Shown: positions 34,983 through 46,015 of the stretch, in pieces
How positions within the stretch are numbered: position 1 is the stretch's first letter
How the letters are laid out: each line of letters opens with the position of its first letter
Source of the DNA: Neostapfia colusana
Lineage: Eukaryota; Streptophyta; Magnoliopsida; Poales; Poaceae
DNA: 64,000 bases
NCBI GenBank assembly: GCA_030760725.1
Contig: JASWHV010000012.1
Span: 82,658,968 to 82,722,967, forward strand
Direction: 5' to 3'
Position numbers and translations under genes: made by a program
The notes under the pieces: generated by a model
Seen by the model: only the letters and a program-made list of their open reading frames with translations
What the model was told of the DNA's origin: nothing
Databases searched by the model: none

Positions 34983-35545
34983 TCTTCAGGCTGGGTCGAG
35001 GCCGACGTCATGCTGTCGTCAGCCTCTTGGTAGCGACGCCTTTCTCGGTGTTGCTCGAGGTATACCCGGGCATCTTGACCCGAGCGACACCGCTCCAGCT
35101 CTGTCCTCAGATCCATCGATTGAGGGCTGGCAGAGCTGGAGTCTGCCGTCTGTTCGTCAACCACCGGCGTGCGTATCAGCGACACGGCCGGTTGGTCAGA
35201 GTGTCATCTCCGCCGGAGTCACGGGCTTGCGGCAGCGACGACAAGACGGTCTACCTCGAGAATCCACCGCTGGGTCGCTGCCTGAGGCGCGTCCCCAGCG
35301 GGCGGATTGTGCAGTAGCGCTCTTGCTGCAGCTAGCGCACCCACTCCGGGTACGCCCAGCGCTACTAAAGATCTGACGCTGGTTGGAGCCTGCATTGCCG
35401 GGGTCGGCGCTGCCAGAGCCGGTTGCTGGCTCCCAGCTTGTACTGACACACTCCGTCCCGAGTGTGTTGGCTTGTACTCCCCCCTGGTCGCGGTTCGCCG
35501 CGGAGGCGGGGGAGGTGAGCTTGCCGCTGAAGGGAGCTTTGTCAT
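34983..35545 (-). pseudogene. Gag N-terminal part of element C, with two stops
   Basis: The ATG is 35545-35543 (MTKLPSAASS). The frame meets TGA at 35221-35219 and a second TGA five codons later, both where H has CGA. These look like C-to-T changes at CpG. Beyond, it continues …ADSSSASPQSMDLRTELERC… to the solo LTR. The N-terminal region of Tat gag here is Ala/Pro-rich then charged; no domain is recognisable. Confidence 0.75.
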
Positions 35546-36006
35546 CTTCGTCGGCGGAAACTCGTCACGCTAGGGGAAAAGCCCCCTACCTGGCGCGCCA
35601 AATGTCGAAGTGTTCGGTCGACACTTCCCCCGGGCCTGCACTGGGCAGCCCGCGGAGGTTCTTTTTTCGGCGGGGCTAGTCTCCTAGCGGAAAGCTTGCG
35701 CAGATGGACGAGTTAGGGAGAGCTTGACACGGCGAGTTTTACGTGGTTCAGGCCGCTGGAGCGTAAAACCCTACGTCCACGGCGAGCTATGGAGCTCGCT
35801 GTATTGCTTGCTGCTCAGGGCCGGGGGCCTGAGCTTGGAGGTGAGTTACAGATTGGGGGTGTATGGCTAGCGTATGAGTTGCAAAGTGCGAACCCTTGCT
35901 ATCGACGCCTACCCGAGCCTTTTATAGTACAAGACTCGGGCGGCTTACAAGGGGAGCCGGGACCCGACAGGTGGTCCCGGGAAGATTGTCTGTTATCTAC
36001 CGTATC
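35546..36006 (-). other. 5' leader of element C
   Basis: It is non-coding and about 460 bp, with the family-conserved GGCGCGCCAGGTAGGGGGC near 35580-35600 (minus). The first bases inside the LTR (GATACGGTAGATAACAG) agree with H, but I cannot assign the primer tRNA. Confidence 0.6.
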
Positions 36007-36700
36007 TGTAGTTACGCCGGTAGTTGCCTCTGGTCGAAGGCTTCTGAGTCTTCATCTTGCCGCCCTGCCCATGCCGCATGCTAGTCGTAGTGGTTGATGA
36101 CGGCGCAGGCGGCATGGGATGTCTTGTCATGGCGTTTATTAGCTGGCAGGTTCTGACACCGCGCGCCAGTCTGTGATGCGACTGGGCGCAATGGCACCTG
36201 ACAGACGCGTGCTCCGCGTTTCCGTGTCTTGGGAAGACGCGGGCCTTGAATACCTTGTACGGGCAAGGTGTGGGGCGCCTTTACGCCCGCTGCCTACCGC
36301 TCGGGGGCGGGCAGCACCGTTCTTCTGGCCACGTGGCGGGTCCGGAGCCCTTCTCTGAGGAGAGAAGGGTCCGGCCTGCGGGGCACGTGGAGCCTCCGGA
36401 CCTCTCCCCACGGAGGGGGAGGTCCAGCTTCTGTACGCCACGTGGCGGGCCCGGAGCTCTTCTCTGAGGAGAGGGAGGTCCGGCCCCGCCGGACGCGTGG
36501 CGCCTTCGGACCTCTCTCCCGCGGAGGGGGAGGTCCGGCTTCTGTATGCCACGTGGCGGGCCCGGAGCTCTCCTCTGAGGAGAGGGAGGTCCGGCCCCGC
36601 CGGACGCGTGGCGCCTTCGGAGCTCTCCCTGCGGAGAAGGGCGAGTAACTTAGGCATTTTACCCTGTGCGCGGGGGTACCCCATATCTCAGGTACCGACA
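36007..36700 (-). repeat. 5' LTR of element C (694 bp)
   Basis: It is the same length and organisation as 24487-25180, with about 110-bp units starting at 36328, 36437 and 36548. Its outer neighbour (36701) is the tail of element A, but at a point 1930 bp further along the Tekay sequence than the neighbour of the other LTR. Confidence 0.92.
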
Positions 36701-36743
36701 CACCAATCTCGAGGACGAAATTTCTTTTAAGGGGGGGTAGAGC
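36701..36743 (+). other. Last 43 bp of a Tekay internal region with polypurine tract
   Basis: CACCAATCTCGAGGACG… then TTTTAAGGGGGGGTAGAGC, directly before the next LTR. It equals 45974-46015 of D, so it is the 3' end of element A (or of another Tekay copy) placed right after C. Confidence 0.85.
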
Positions 36744-39700
36744 TGTAACACCCCAAAATTTTGATTCAAAACCCTAAATCATGTTAAGAGGGGAATTTAA
36801 AATTTTTTGGACGTGTTGCATGTTTTGCAAAAATTCAAATTCAAACTGGAGTTCAAATTTAACCCAAATCAGAAAAGAAATAGAAAAAGAAAAAGAGAAA
36901 ACAGAAAAAACCGGCCAGTGGGCCGAAACCCACCAGCCGGCCCAGCCGGCGCCCGTGCCAGCCCGCAGCCGAGCGCGCTGCTTCCTCACGCTGACAGGCG
37001 GGACCCACCCGATCTTCGTCTACCTCGCGACAGCGCCGGACTTCCTTGCACCCGAATCAAAACCGATCGGGATTTCGGCGTATCCCCGCTGAATTCTGTT
37101 CGTAGGCGACGCGGACATGATCTAAACCACCCCGCCGCCCTCCCCCATCTATAAAAACCCCGGCCTCGTTCTGTTTTTCCCACGTGATCGCCGATTTTTA
37201 CTCCGGTGAGAACCGAGACTTCTCCGGCGAATTCTGGCCGATCTAAGCTCGGAAATTTCGATCTAACTCGCTGGTCTTGATCCACCGCCTCCGGGGAACC
37301 TTGCAGGTGCAGAAAACTTGGTGATTTGCGGTGTAAACGCAGCGCCGACGAGCTTCGCCGTGGTTTTGCCTCGGACCTCGTCGCCGATCACCTTTCAGGA
37401 CCTCCGAGCTCAAGAAATCCCCCGAGATGAGATCCCCGACCTCCCCTCTACCGATCTATGCCATAAGATCACAGTTCTAGGAAGAATTCTCGAAGATCCG
37501 AAAGTCTCCGGCGAGATCGCCGCTTCCCGCCGCCGTGCGCCGCCGGCAGCGCCGCCCGCGCTCGATCAGAGCGACGTGGCCGCTTGTGCGCCGTTTATTT
37601 TAAATCGCACGGTAGGGTTTAAACCCCCGCGTACCGGTTCGACGTTATAATCTCAGCCGTCGGTTTAAAATCGGACGGTCCACGTCAGCCCCGCGTTATA
37701 AAGACTGGAGATCTTACGTGCTACCCGCTGGGGTTCTCGGGAAATAAGAGCTAGCCCCAGAAACTTCTGATCTAGCCCCTGGAACTCCAGAAAATCATGT
37801 AAATTCATTTAAAAATCAGTTTTAGCCCCTGGACTTAATAAAAATTAGGAAAAACACCTCTGATAAGTGTAGCTAGACCCCTAGAAAGTCTGAAAATAAT
37901 ATTATAGACCCTGTAGTGGGGTAAGTTTAACTTTTTAGCCCTATTTAGTATTTAAATTAGGAAATTGAATATGTGGCTAGTGTTTAAAAATTAAAAAGTG
38001 AGACAAACATATTGTCATAATTAAATTAAAAACTTTCTCAGTATTTAGAAAACTTTGGAGTGAGATAAAAACATATTTTGGGCTGAATTGAATCTGTTTA
38101 ATTTATTATTCACATTTAGGGACACATTTTTAAATAATGAATAGTTGTAGAAAATAGGGAAAATAATTGTGAAATAGTTTATATCTGAGGTAAAGGTCAA
38201 AATATGTTATTAAATTATTTAGGACCAGAACCTATTCTGTTTAGATGATGTGTATTACTATTTTCATAATAAAGTACACATTTATGCATAGGAAAAATAA
38301 ATCTGAAAATATAGCAACTAGTAAATGATAAATGGAGTTTCTAAAATCTAAAGAATTCAGTTTAAAGTTGGTAGAAATTCTAAAGGCACATATGGAGAAG
38401 AAAAATACTTTTCATACATACTTGGTAGTGAAAAGGTGTAGTAGTTGAATATAAGGAATTTATTTAAATTGGAAACTCATATATGTATAGTAGGTAAGTA
38501 TAAATGTGAACACAAAAGTAGGAATCATATACACATGATTAAAAATGCATGCAAGCCACAAATCAACACACATAGAGTAACCACAACACATATAATGGTG
38601 AATTACTTTCATGAATGTGAATGTGTGGTTTGTATGAAGTAGAAGTGTGAACTATGTCTTATGGATTGTTGTTTTTCTTTTGCTATGTGTGATGGTATGA
38701 TGTAGAACCTGCTCAAGAGCAAGTTATTCCTTTCCAAGATCAGGACTACCCATTTCAAGAGCAGCAAGAAGGAGGCAAGTGTCCTTGACCACTTTGATCC
38801 TATGCTAGGATGTGTAGCTAGAATTATTTGCATTGTCAATTGAAATATGAAACCCATGCTAGGAAGTTTCCCTAGAATTGCATTACCTTGTTTCCTTGTA
38901 GCTTGGGTTGGGATTTATTTTATCATGTCATTTATTATTATATGCTTAGCCATGCTTAGAATGGGATATTTGGGATATGAGATCATCAGTTTACTTTACC
39001 ATACTCTTGAATGAGATATTGTGAGTTATGTAGAGGTAGGGATCAAGGCAAGTTGGATGTTTTGGTTGTGCGCTGGGTGCATGAGACTGGGGTTTGTGTT
39101 TAGTACTTGCCTGGATTCTAAGGACCGGTTCATGGAGCATGTAACCTGGCTTTACAGTGCCAACCACATGCTGAGATGGGGCAGCTTGGCCAATTAATTA
39201 GGTGTATCCCCGGCGTAGTATGGGTGTGTTGGATGGTGCGGGAAATAGGTGTCAGCTGGACTACCATATGAACCGCAAGGCTCAAGAGGGGGCCACTGCA
39301 GCGGGGTTGGAGCCTCTTGTATGCTGTTAGGGGTGAAACCTCAGTGGGCCCACGCTCGTCGGGAATCCCTTTGTAAAGGCTTCATAGTGATCTCCTGGCT
39401 ACACACCTGGGAAGTGTGAATGTGGTTCGGAGTCACTGGCATAATAGAGGTTCTTTTAGTCCACCCGGCAACGGGGGATGAAATCACTACATGTGGGTAC
39501 AGTGGTACAAACTCTGCAGAGTCAAAACTGTCATGACAGCCGTGCTCACGGTCAAGAGCGGCTTGGACTTATTCATGATTAGAGGATGATTATTTTGGAA
39601 GTTGTGGATGTTAAGCGGGGAGCTTAACATTGGAAATGATGTTATGGTTATTTGGTTATGATGATGGGATGGGAGATTGGGACCATTTCACTTGTGTAGT

Positions 39701-40170
39701 AATGTAGGTGCTTAATAAGCTAAGGTGATAGGTATTAATTGCGTAGTGCTTTAACATGAGTTCAACCTCTCCTTGTTCTAGCCATGCATGATATAATTTT
39801 CCCACACTTGCTGAGTATCATTGGTACTCAACCTTGCATATTTGTTGGTTTATATTGCTGCTCAGGTCAAGATAATGAGGTGGTGTATAATGACCAAGAT
39901 TTTGGACCCGAAGAAGGTTTCTAGGTTCATGGAGACCCCCGGGCAACGCCTGTGACGGAGCCCTCAAGAATAATATTTCGCTGCTAGTTTATTTACTTGT
40001 GATGAACTTATTATTGTCCATCTCGACATTTGCGATGTAAGACTTATTTATATTCGACATCTGGCTTGTAATAAATGATGCTTCACTATTTGTCATCACA
40101 TGTATGAGAAAATGATCCTGGCACATGTGATATTCACTTGGTTGTTTCTTCAGAAAAACCGGGTGTGACA
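36744..40170 (+). repeat. LTR shared between elements A and D (3427 bp)
   Basis: It is 3' to the tail of A and 5' to the body of D. It pairs in sequence with 46016-49443. TATAAAAA is at 37150-37157 and AATAAA at 40070-40075. The candidate splice donor is altered to GAG|ATGAGAT at 37427. The palindrome cluster is intact at 39512-39551. Confidence 0.92.
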
Positions 40171-40174
40171 GAGG

Positions 40175-40187
40175 TGGTATCAGAGCC
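40175..40187 (+). promoter_or_regulatory. Primer binding site, tRNA-iMet (element D)
   Basis: TGGTATCAGAGCC starts four bases after the LTR end. Confidence 0.9.
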
Positions 40188-40388
40188 AAGGTTGCCCGTA
40201 GGAACGTGGACCTAGGTAGAAATGGACGTATTTAAGGGCCCTATTTCCTTAAAAACTATTTTACAAGGTGTGTGTTGAAAAGTGTTATTTAATGGAGTCA
40301 CTTTCTTCATCTTACCCCAACTTTCATTCAAAATAGGATTTTTGTTTGAGAGTTTATCTAACCTAATTTTAAATTCTTTTTGTTTTAG

Positions 40389-41197
40389 ATGGTTCGCATG
40401 ATTTGTACCGCTCGCAAGTCCACAGGAGGGAGAGTTCCCGTAGTTGCCCTTGCCGAGAGGGAGGAGAGCCGTCCGGTGACGTACCTTTCCTACGGATTGG
40501 CAGTAGGAGGCTTGTTGCGCCGTCTTCGACGTATGCTCGAAGCCGCCGGCAATACGGGCAAGCTAATCATCCACTATAACTCCACCAGGACCATCCGTGA
40601 GAAGAGGGAAGAATGGAGTTCAGAGATGAGAATTATACACGAAAATCAGCTGCTTAAGATCCACCACTCTCCAACTTGTAGAGCGACACAGGTCGATGCG
40701 GAGAAGGATGTCACCTGGGAGGCCATCACCTGCCAGAGTCACATCTATCATCGCCACCTGGACAAGACTGAGTACATGTATGTCCTCCAACGTGAGAGTG
40801 GTACCACGGAGTACAAGTATCCGCCGGTGCAGCAAGGGACTTCCCATGAGCACATGGACTTGTGCTTGGAGGATGCTGCTATGCTCAGCACTCGACTGCA
40901 GGAGTGTCAACAAGAGCTTCAGGATGTGCAATGTCCTCAGGAGTGTCAACAAGAGCAAGGGACACCCTGAAGGAAACGGAGGCGTTGTTGCGAGCCTGCT
41001 TAAGGGCGAGAGAAAGAGGAGATGGGAATGAACTGTGTGTCACCACGAATGATACATGGACTCCTGACTCCCCAGATCGTCGAGCGATCAGGCGTCGTCG
41101 CACTTCTCCACCAGCAGCCTCCCCACCCAAAGCAGAGTCAGAAGGCAGCCGAAATGATGAGGAAGATCCCGAGGAGCCAGCTCAAGAAAACGAGTAG
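40389..41197 (+). pseudogene. ORF0 of element D, H3-like N-terminus, frameshifted in the coiled coil
   Basis: ATG 40389 follows TTTTTGTTTTAG. It starts MVRMICTARKSTGG; the only change from A in this block is Arg6 to Cys. Over the first ~180 codons it differs from A at four residues (R6C, D41G, A95T, R119H), against about 20 silent changes by my count. Near 40925-40955 an extra ~28 bp, partly repeating AGGAGTGTCAACAAGAGC, shifts the frame. The original frame then reopens and runs to the acidic end at 41197. It was probably functional until recently. Confidence 0.8.
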
Positions 41198-41500
41198 TGT
41201 AGAGTCCTTCCCTTAGTTAGCAAGATGTCGAATAGTCGAGTCGTTACGTTAAGTTAATGGTGTGTTAATGCTTGGTGTGTGACGTGAGTTGTGGAAGCCA
41301 TGAGCAATTGTCCACAGCCTCGTCTTCAGATTGTTTTGCTTTGGTGTGTGAACCCACATGAAATAATAGTGCATTTATTTGGTGTAAGATATGAATCCTC
41401 GTAAAAGTATAACAAAGCCTCAACACTTCAAAGTACAAACAAATGAAAGTAGTAAGATGATACTAAATGCTTTCAAATTAACATTAGTTGATTCTGCCAG
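41198..41500 (+). other. Spacer between ORF0 and gag of element D
   Basis: It is the counterpart of 12735-13035 and ends TTGATTCTGCCAG before the ATG. No gene is visible. Confidence 0.5.
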
Positions 41501-44500
41501 ATGGCCGGAAGAGGAAAAGGACGTGCTGCCAACCCCGCCAACAACAACGATGAGGCATGCAACCCTCATCTTTCTGGAGGCCAGGACCGGGGTGGTCGCC
41601 GTGAAGGAGTTGATCCCCTCCACCAAATGCTAAAGAATCAGAATCAGCTCATCCAGAACTTGACTCAAGTGGTGGCCAACTTGCATCAAGTTCCACCTCC
41701 ACAAGCTGCACTACGCCAACCAAGGTTGAGTGAGTTTCTAGGAACTCAACCTCCGAAGTTTGCAAGTGCTGTTGAACCTCTGGAGGCAGATGATTGGATG
41801 AAGACCATTGAAAGCAAGATGAGGATCATCCAGTGCCAAGGGTATGAGAGGGTGCTGTTCGCCTCTCATCAATTGCATGGACCTGCTGCTGATTGGTGGA
41901 CCGCCTACGTGGCTGCCCATCATGACCCTGAGAACATCACTTGGGAAGAGTTCAAACGTAGTTTCCGCAACCATTACATACCAAGAGGTGAACTCAAAAA
42001 CAAGAGGAAGGAGTTTTTGGGACTGTAGCAGGGAAACATGACGGTGAGGGAATACCTCACTAAATTTACTCAACTATCCCGTTATGCCCCACGGGACATA
42101 GAGACTGATGAGCAGAAATAAGATTGTTTCGTGGAAGGACTTACCGCAGAAATGCAGTGTGCAATGTCCTCAAATGAGTATGAAAGCTTCCAAAAGATGG
42201 TGGACAGAGCATTTGTGGTGGAAAGGAAGCTAAAGGACTTGGAAAATGAGAATAAGATGAAGGTCGGTTGGTCACATCAAGCCTCGGGAAGCAACACCCG
42301 CTCCCATCTGATGCAGCAACCAGCAGGGCAGACAAACCGTGCTGCGGTACCCTACTCAGCACCAAGAGGGTACAACCCGAACTACAGGCCTCCGGCAGCA
42401 CCAATACAGCCACAACGTCAGTTCGTACAGCAGCCTCGCCCTGCATATCCACCTCGACCAGCAGTGCAAGGACCCCCAAACCAACCCCAAGACAACAAAG
42501 GCCAGGCACCTAAGGTTGGGGTGCAATGTTTTAGCTGTGGTAAAGTGGGGCACTACGCCCATAAGTGCCCAAAGAAGAGGCCCATGCAGCCTCAACAGCA
42601 GAATGTAATGAGAGGACGGGTGAACCACGTCACTATGGAGGAGGCACAAGATGCACCCGGCGTGGTAGTTGGTAAGTTTCCTACCAATTTACACCTTGCA
42701 ACCCTGCTGTTTGATTCTGGTGCTACCCACTCGTTTATTGCTCAAGGGTTTGTTAAGAAGTATGACCTAGCAACAACACAAATAAACCATATGCTAGCCG
42801 TAAACTCTCCAGGTGGAGAAATAAGGACAAGACAAGTGTGTCCCAAGGTGAATCTAGACATTAATGGGGTAGTGTTTACTGCTAACCTCATAGTGATAGA
42901 TTCCCAAGGGATCGATATTATTTTGGGCATGGATTGGTTGACCAAACATAAGGGAATCATTCATTGTTCGACCAGAACGGTGGAACTAACTCACCCTAGT
43001 GGCACAAGAGTAAAGTTCATAACAATACACGAGCCTAGGAGGGACATTAAATTAAATCAAGTTGAGGTGAAAGTCGAGGAAATCAGGACCATCCGGGAAT
43101 ATCCAGATGTTTTTCCGGAAGAATTGCCAGGTATGCCTCCCGATCGTGAAGTGGAATTTGCAATTGAGCTAGTGCCTAGAACAGCCCCGATATACAAGAG
43201 ACCTTATCGTATGGACTCCAAGCAGCTAGAAGAACTCAAGGACCATTTGAGAGAATTGACGGAGAAGGGGTATATCCGCCCTAGTTCCTCACCATGGGGA
43301 GCTCCGGTGATATTTGTGCCCAAGAAAGACGGAACCCAAAGGTTATGCGTGGATTACCGTGCTTTGAATGAGGTAACCCTCAAGAACAAGTACCCATTAC
43401 CTCGCATTGAAGACTTGTTTGATCAGTTGAGGGGAGCCTGTGTGTTCTCGAAAATTGATCTCAGGTCGGGATACCACCAACTCAAGATAAGGCAATCTGA
43501 TATTCCCAAGACAGCTTTCGTATCTCGGTACGGACTGTATGAATACACCGTCATGCCTTTCGGGCTAACTAATGCCCCGACATACTTCATGTATCTCATG
43601 AACAAGGTATTCATGGAATATCTGGACAAATTTGTGGTGGTTTTCATAGATGACATTCTCGTCCTCTCCAAAGATGAAGAAGAACATGAGAAACATCTAA
43701 GGTTGGTGTTGCAAAGGCTGAGAGAACACCAACTATATGCTAAGTTGAGCAAGTGTGAGTTTTGGCTGAAGAGAGTTCCCTTCTTAGGACATATAATCTC
43801 AGAGGGAGGAATCTCCGTAGATCCCGCCAAAATCGAGGATATACAGAAGTGAAAGACCCCTGAAAATGTCGGGGAAGTTCGAAGCTTCTTGGGATTGGCT
43901 GGATACTATCGACGGTTTATCGAGGGATTCTCTAAGATCTCGAGGCCCCTCACTAAACTGTTGAAGAAGGGAATCACATTCACATGGACGCCACAGTGCG
44001 AGACGAGTTTTCAGGAGCTAAAGAAAAGATTGACAACAGCCCCAGTGTTGGTTATGCCAGATATGCAGAAGAATTTCACGGTGTACTGCGATGCCTCTGG
44101 AAACGGGTTGGGATGTGTTCTCATGCAAGAAGGGCATGTCGTGGCTTATGCATCCCGGCAGCTTTGGAAGCACGAGAAGAACTATCCTACACATGACCTA
44201 GAACTAGCCGCAGTGGTACACGCGTTGAAAATTTGGCGGCACTATTTGATGGGGAAGAGGACAGAGATATATACGGATCATAAGAGTTTGAAGTACATTT
44301 TCACACAGTCAGACCTCAACCTCAGACAAAGGAGATGGTTAGAGCTAATCAATGACTTTGATGTGGGCATCAACTATCATTCCGGGAAAGCAAACGTCGT
44401 GGCCGATGCTTTGAGTCGGAAAGTGCAGGTCAGTAAGTTGAGCTTGAAGGACATGCCTGCAGAATTGAAGGACGAGGTTATAAGACTCAATCTATGTCTA

Positions 44501-45970
44501 GTAAATAGTGGTGAAGCCATCGCCATGGAAGTGGACTCCACACTCGAGCGAGACATACGCGAGGGCCAAAAGAATGATGAGAAGATACAAGAGATCAGAC
44601 AACTCATCAAGGAAAATAAAGCTCCGGATTTTAAAGAGGATGAACAAGGAACGGTGTGGCACGGAAAAAGAATCTGTGTGCCTGAAGTAAAGGAGATCCG
44701 TGAATTGATTTTGAAGGAGGCTCACGATTCCGACTATTCCATTCATCCTGGGAGTATGAAGATGTACCAGGACCTCAAGGGCAGGTATTGGTGGTATGGC
44801 ATGAAGCGAGATGTCGCGGAACATGTTGCCCTATATGACACATGTCAGTTGGTGAAAGCAGAACATCAACGACCCGCGGGATTATTGCAACCACTCAAAG
44901 TGCCTGAATGGAAATGGGAAGAAATCAGCATGGATTTCATCATGGGATTGCCTAGGACCCAATCAGGATATGATTCAATATGGGTCATCATTGATAGGCT
45001 AACCAAGGTAGCACATTTCATCCCCGTGAAGGAAAGCTACAGCGGATCCAAATTGGCAGAGTTGTACATGTCAAGGATCGTGTGTTACCATGGAGTGCCA
45101 AAGAAGATTGTGTCGGATCGAGAGACACAGTTCACCTCAAGGTTCTGGCAGAAGTTGCACGAAACCATGGGAACTCATCTGAACTTTAGTTCTGCCTATC
45201 ATCCCCAAACTGACGGGCAGACGGAAAGGACCAATCAGATTCTTGAAGATATGCTGAGAGCATGTGCACTCAAAAACAATCGGAGTTGGGATAAGAACTT
45301 ACCGTATGCGGAGTTTTCCTATAACAACAGCTATCAAGCTAGTATGAAGATGTCACCGTTTGAAGCTTTGTACGGGAGGAAGTGTAGAACTCCCCTATTT
45401 TGGAACCAAACAGGGGAAAGTAAAGTGTTTGGTCCAGAAGTACTACAAGAAGCCGAGGCAAAGGTAAGGGAAATTCGCAACAATTCGAGGATAGCACAGA
45501 CACGCCAAAAGAGTTATGCTGATGTACGAAGAAGAGAGCTCGTTTTCAATGTGGGAGACTATGTTTATCTCAAGGTGTCCCCTATCTGAGGACTTCGTCG
45601 GTTCAAGGTGAAAGAGAAGTTGTCACCTCGATACATCGGACCCTTTCAAGTTTTGGAAAGGAAAGGCGAAGTGGCGTATCAACTAGAGTTACCGGCTCGT
45701 CTATCGGATGTGCACGATGTATTCCATGTGTCACAACTCAAGAAATGCCTGAGGACGCATGAAGAGGTGTTACCCATGAATGAAGTGAACGTAGCTGAGG
45801 ATTTGTCTTATACCGAGCAACCATACAAGATCTTGGAGACAATGGAACACCTCACCAGAAATAAAAGAATCCGGATGTGCAAGGTGCAGTGGAAGCATCA
45901 CTCAGAAGAGAAAGCCACCTGGGAGCGGGAAGATGAGCTCAAGGCACAATTTCCGGAATTGTTTTCTTAG
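41501..45970 (+). pseudogene. Gag-Pol of element D with four in-frame stops
   Basis: One frame covers everything from ATG 41501. It holds the Gag core, zinc knuckle CFSCGKVGHYAHKC (from 42527), protease DSGATHS (42713), RT with FIDDIL (~43643), RNase H (YCDASGNGLGC, TDHKSLKYI) and integrase. Integrase has its zinc site, the D-D-E core (DFIMGLP, SDRETQF, the Glu in TDGQTERTNQ) and the C-terminal chromodomain-like YKILETMEHLTR… EKATWE. Stops are TAG 42026-42028 (CAG in A), TAA 42119-42121 (CAA), TGA 43850-43852 (TGG) and TGA 45587-45589. The zinc site has lost its first Cys (YDTC), and the core DRGTQ is DRETQ. Both are G-to-A changes. Confidence 0.9.
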
Positions 45971-46015
45971 AAACACCAATCTCGAGGACGAGATTTCTTT
46001 TAAGGGGGGTAGAGC
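45971..46015 (+). promoter_or_regulatory. Polypurine tract and 3' end of the D internal region
   Basis: CACCAATCTCGAGGACGAG then TTTTAAGGGGGGTAGAGC directly before the 3' LTR: the plus-strand priming site. Confidence 0.8.

Larger units (their letters stand above)
24487..36700 (-). mobile_element. Element C: Tat-clade Ty3/gypsy element carrying a Tekay solo LTR
   Basis: Two 694-bp LTRs (24487-25180 and 36007-36700) bound leader, gag, protease, RT, two RNase H domains and integrase, all on minus. Without the solo LTR F and its duplicated TCTTC it is about 8.87 kb. The LTRs differ at roughly 15 sites by eye (about 2%). The outer flanks GCCCC and CACCA do not match, so no target duplication remains. 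Stops and one frameshift make it inactive. The D-G-G protease motif, Tat-type RT and second RNase H place it in the Tat lineage. Confidence 0.9.
8320..36743 (+). mobile_element. Element A: Tekay/RIRE3-type chromovirus, split by elements B and C
   Basis: The host element is 5' LTR 8320-11738, primer site, ORF0, gag-pol to 14882, gag-pol again 23791-24486, and a last piece 36701-36743 with the polypurine tract. Element B occupies 14883-23785 and C occupies 24487-36700. With B removed, the Gag-Pol frame runs without a stop from 13036 to 24486. Compared with D, the part equivalent to D 44044-45973 (RNase H, integrase, chromodomain; 1930 bp) is missing where C sits. A's own 3' LTR is replaced by the LTR it shares with D. 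The long LTR, ORF0 and clade-typical proteins point to the Tekay (RIRE3/RIRE8-like) chromoviruses. Confidence 0.85.
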
